Positions 15,983-17,684 of a DNA stretch of 17,684 nucleotides are shown one piece after another. The stretch is from Desulfuromonadales bacterium. Its GTDB lineage: Bacteria; Desulfobacterota; Desulfuromonadia; Desulfuromonadales; BM103. The notes beneath the pieces were generated by a model that searched no databases, was not told where the DNA came from, and was given only the letters and a program-made list of their open reading frames with translations. The stretch's first letter is position 1; every line of letters begins with the position of its first letter. The DNA lies in contig JAUWTX010000015.1 in assembly GCA_030614505.1 (NCBI GenBank), positions 1 through 17,684 on the forward strand, given 5' to 3'. Position numbers and translations under genes: made by a program.

Positions 15983-16010
15983 ATTTCTGTATACTGGCAA
16001 GTTACAATCT

Positions 16011-16850
16011 ATGAATATTCCCTCCTTAAATTCGTCAAAATCAACAACTTTCTGTCCAGCTTTGCAGGATAAGTTCTCTGGTGATGACGCCTTTGAACAA
16101 GTTCTCGCTATGGACGGCAAGATCTATCGTAACTTCAAGGGACGCAAAACCTTGCGGTTCGAGCATGAGGGGAGAGGCTATTTCCTGAAAATTCATCCAG
16201 GGGTTGGTTGGTGGGAGATTGTAAAGACCCTGCTGGATTTCAAGGCACCGGTTCTGAGCGCGAAAAACGAGTACGAAGCAATTCGGGCTCTGGATAAAGT
16301 TGGTGTCCAGTCAATGACGATTGCCGGTTACGGGTTGCGCGGCAGCAACCCTGCGCGATTACAGTCTTTTATCATTACCGAAGAGATTGAAAACTCCATC
16401 AGTTTGGAAGAACTGGTCCTGGACTTGAAAGGACAGCCCCTGGAGCCGCGCACGAAACGGGCATTGATCAGAAAAGTGGCCGAAATCGCCCGGGTCATAC
16501 ACCAAAATGGAGTGAATCATAGGGATTTTTACATATGCCATTTTTTGTTGCCAAAAAACTGGCTGATGCGGGAAAATGCCAATGACGAGCCACCATTGCA
16601 TGTCATTGATCTTCATCGTACTCAGGTACGTTCCCGTGTCCCACTCAGGTGGCTATTAAAAGATCTTGCTGGGCTGCATTTTTCGAGCATGGATGCTGGC
16701 TTGACCAAAAGAGATCGCTTACGTTTTATCTCTTGTTATGAAGGCAAGACTGTCCAGCAGACTATGAAAGATATGCCTGAGCTCTGGTCAAAGATAGATA
16801 GAAAGGCAATAAGTCTTTATAAGAAATTCCAAAGGCTTCAGAGCAAATGA
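16011..16850 (+). CDS. waaP: LPS core heptose(I) kinase WaaP/RfaP
   Basis: WaaP phosphorylates the first heptose of the LPS inner core; in enterobacteria and Pseudomonas this strengthens the outer membrane. The 279-residue protein has a kinase-like fold: KTLRFEHEGRGYFLK with likely ATP-binding Lys60, SFIITEEIENSISLEEL (119-135), the catalytic loop NHRDFYICHFLL with Asp172 (169-180), VIDLHRTQVRSRVPLRW (198-214, with metal-binding-type Asp200), and GLHFSSMDAGLTKRDRLRF (221-239). From memory these closely match the enterobacterial protein, so I call WaaP and not the looser InaA/KdkA relatives. The frame is open back to a TTG at 15951 inside lpxK; ATG 16011 gives the familiar N-terminal spacing, although its ribosome binding site is weak. 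Its presence implies a heptose-containing core. Confidence 0.93.
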   Translation: MNIPSLNSSKSTTFCPALQDKFSGDDAFEQVLAMDGKIYRNFKGRKTLRFEHEGRGYFLKIHPGVGWWEIVKTLLDFKAPVLSAKNEYEAIRALDKVGVQSMTIAGYGLRGSNPARLQSFIITEEIENSISLEELVLDLKGQPLEPRTKRALIRKVAEIARVIHQNGVNHRDFYICHFLLPKNWLMRENANDEPPLHVIDLHRTQVRSRVPLRWLLKDLAGLHFSSMDAGLTKRDRLRFISCYEGKTVQQTMKDMPELWSKIDRKAISLYKKFQRLQSK

Positions 16851-17684
16851 AAAAAATCGTTATTATCATTCCTTATTTTGGAAAATGGCCTGAGTGGTTT
16901 GAACTTTATTTGCTTAGCTGCAAATGGAATGAGACCGTGGATTGGCTGTTTTTTACCGATTGCCCGGAGCCAACTCTAAGCCTGCCGAACGTGCACTATG
17001 TAAGTATTAACTTTACTGATTATTGCGAGTTGATATCCTCGCGTCTGGATATAGATTTTAAACCTAAAAGCCCCTACAAACTCTGTGACGTCAAACCGTT
17101 TTATGGATTTATTCATGAAGATCAAATCAGGGATTATGATTTCTTTGGTTTCGGCGATATCGATGTCATCTATGGCAATCTTCGCCAGTTTTTGACAGAA
17201 ACGGTCCTGGCTCATAACATGATTTCAACACATCACAATCGCGTCTCCGGGCATTTTTGTTTGTTGAAAAATACGGAGCAAATCCGTGGTGCGTGCAAGC
17301 GGATCAAGAACTGGGAATCACTGCTTGAAAACCCTGAACATCTTGGTATCGACGAATCAAAATTCACGAAAATCTTTCTGCGGCACAGAAAACATCCAAT
17401 GCTGTTGCGTAAGCTGGCTGGCGTGTTTGACTCATTCCAGAGTGGAACTTACTGGAAAGAGCAATACAGTACTATCCTTTCTCCACATCCCTGGTTGAAT
17501 GGCACAATGGATCATCCAGAAAACTGGACCTGGAAAGATGGTTGTCTGACAAACGATCGCGATGGTCTGCGTGAATTCATGTATCTGCATTTCATGAACT
17601 GGAAGTCTTCAAGGTGGTTGCCGAAAGATCTTCGTAAGCGAGGTGTGCAATCTGCCTGGGAGGGACAACAGCATCTAGTACACC
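16847..17684 (+). CDS. Putative glycosyltransferase, DUF6625-like (3' truncated by window edge)
   Basis: An open frame starts at ATG 16847, overlapping the waaP stop as ATGA, and runs 279 codons to the window end without a stop. The translation begins MKKIVIIIPYFGKWPEWFEL, followed by a WLFFTDC element (33-39), YKLCDVKPFYGF (77-88) and FGFGDIDVIYG (100-110), where GDIDV resembles the DxD metal- and sugar-nucleotide-binding motif of GT-A glycosyltransferases. HHNRVSGHFCLLKN (129-142) and a C-terminal region rich in Trp and His follow. This pattern fits the DUF6625 group often found in polysaccharide loci, but I know of no defined function. Coupling to waaP suggests an LPS core or outer-sugar step. 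Substrate is unknown. Confidence 0.8.
   Translation, partial: MKKIVIIIPYFGKWPEWFELYLLSCKWNETVDWLFFTDCPEPTLSLPNVHYVSINFTDYCELISSRLDIDFKPKSPYKLCDVKPFYGFIHEDQIRDYDFFGFGDIDVIYGNLRQFLTETVLAHNMISTHHNRVSGHFCLLKNTEQIRGACKRIKNWESLLENPEHLGIDESKFTKIFLRHRKHPMLLRKLAGVFDSFQSGTYWKEQYSTILSPHPWLNGTMDHPENWTWKDGCLTNDRDGLREFMYLHFMNWKSSRWLPKDLRKRGVQSAWEGQQHLVH

Noticed and set aside
15990..15995. TATACT as a -10 element for waaP
   Set aside because: No -35-like hexamer lies at 16-18 bases; the nearest candidate, CTGACA, leaves only 14. I do not call a promoter.
1..17684. Mobile elements, CRISPR arrays, tRNA or rRNA genes, toxin-antitoxin or defence genes
   Set aside because: I looked through both strands and saw no transposase or integrase motifs, spaced repeats, or structured RNA gene signatures; the window is occupied by envelope genes.

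Overview
The window is a lipid A / outer-membrane biogenesis locus. All genes I can support lie on the + strand. The order lysS - lolC/E - lolD - bamA - skp - lpxD - fabZ - lpxA - (oxidoreductase - aminotransferase) - lpxB - msbA - DUF374 acyltransferase - waaA(kdtA) - lpxK - waaP - glycosyltransferase, together with moderate GC, suggests a Gram-negative bacterium of the Desulfuromonadales/Geobacter-Pelobacter type. This is inferred from gene order and family, not from a database search.

Layout. (1) 1-469 is the 3' end of lysyl-tRNA synthetase. (2) 470-620 is a 151-nt spacer filled with in-register GC-rich heptads in opposite orientations; they can fold on themselves and end six bases before the lolC/E start codon. 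(3) 621-2549 encodes the LolC/E-type permease and LolD ATPase for lipoprotein release. (4) 2550-2741 holds a weak terminator candidate and a good sigma70-type promoter; the promoter fixes the bamA start at 2742. (5) 2742-8816 is bamA, skp, lpxD, fabZ, lpxA and a Gfo/Idh/MocA oxidoreductase, closely packed. (6) 8817-8933 is a 117-nt gap with a 10-bp stem-loop. (7) 8934-15973 is a DegT-type aminotransferase, lpxB, msbA, a DUF374 acyltransferase, waaA and lpxK, mostly with overlapping or near-abutting ends. (8) 16011-17684 starts the LPS core region with waaP and a partial DUF6625-like glycosyltransferase that runs off the window.

How the genes work together. Skp and BamA deliver and insert outer-membrane proteins; LolC/E-LolD releases lipoproteins. 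FabZ makes precursors for 3-hydroxyacyl-ACP, the donor for LpxA and LpxD. LpxB condenses the lipid A disaccharide, LpxK phosphorylates it, WaaA adds Kdo, the DUF374 protein probably adds a secondary acyl chain, and MsbA flips the product. The oxidoreductase and aminotransferase between lpxA and lpxB fit GnnA and GnnB, which convert UDP-GlcNAc to its 3-amino analogue. The organism would then make lipid A with amide-linked acyl chains in place of some esters. WaaP implies a heptose-containing, phosphorylated core. LpxC, an LpxH/LpxI/LpxG hydrolase and heptosyltransferases are not in this window.

The most interesting points are the GnnA/GnnB insertion, the heptad-repeat leader before lolC/E, the uncharacterised DUF6625-like glycosyltransferase and the DUF374 protein as the only late acyltransferase here. 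I see no mobile element, CRISPR array, tRNA or rRNA.
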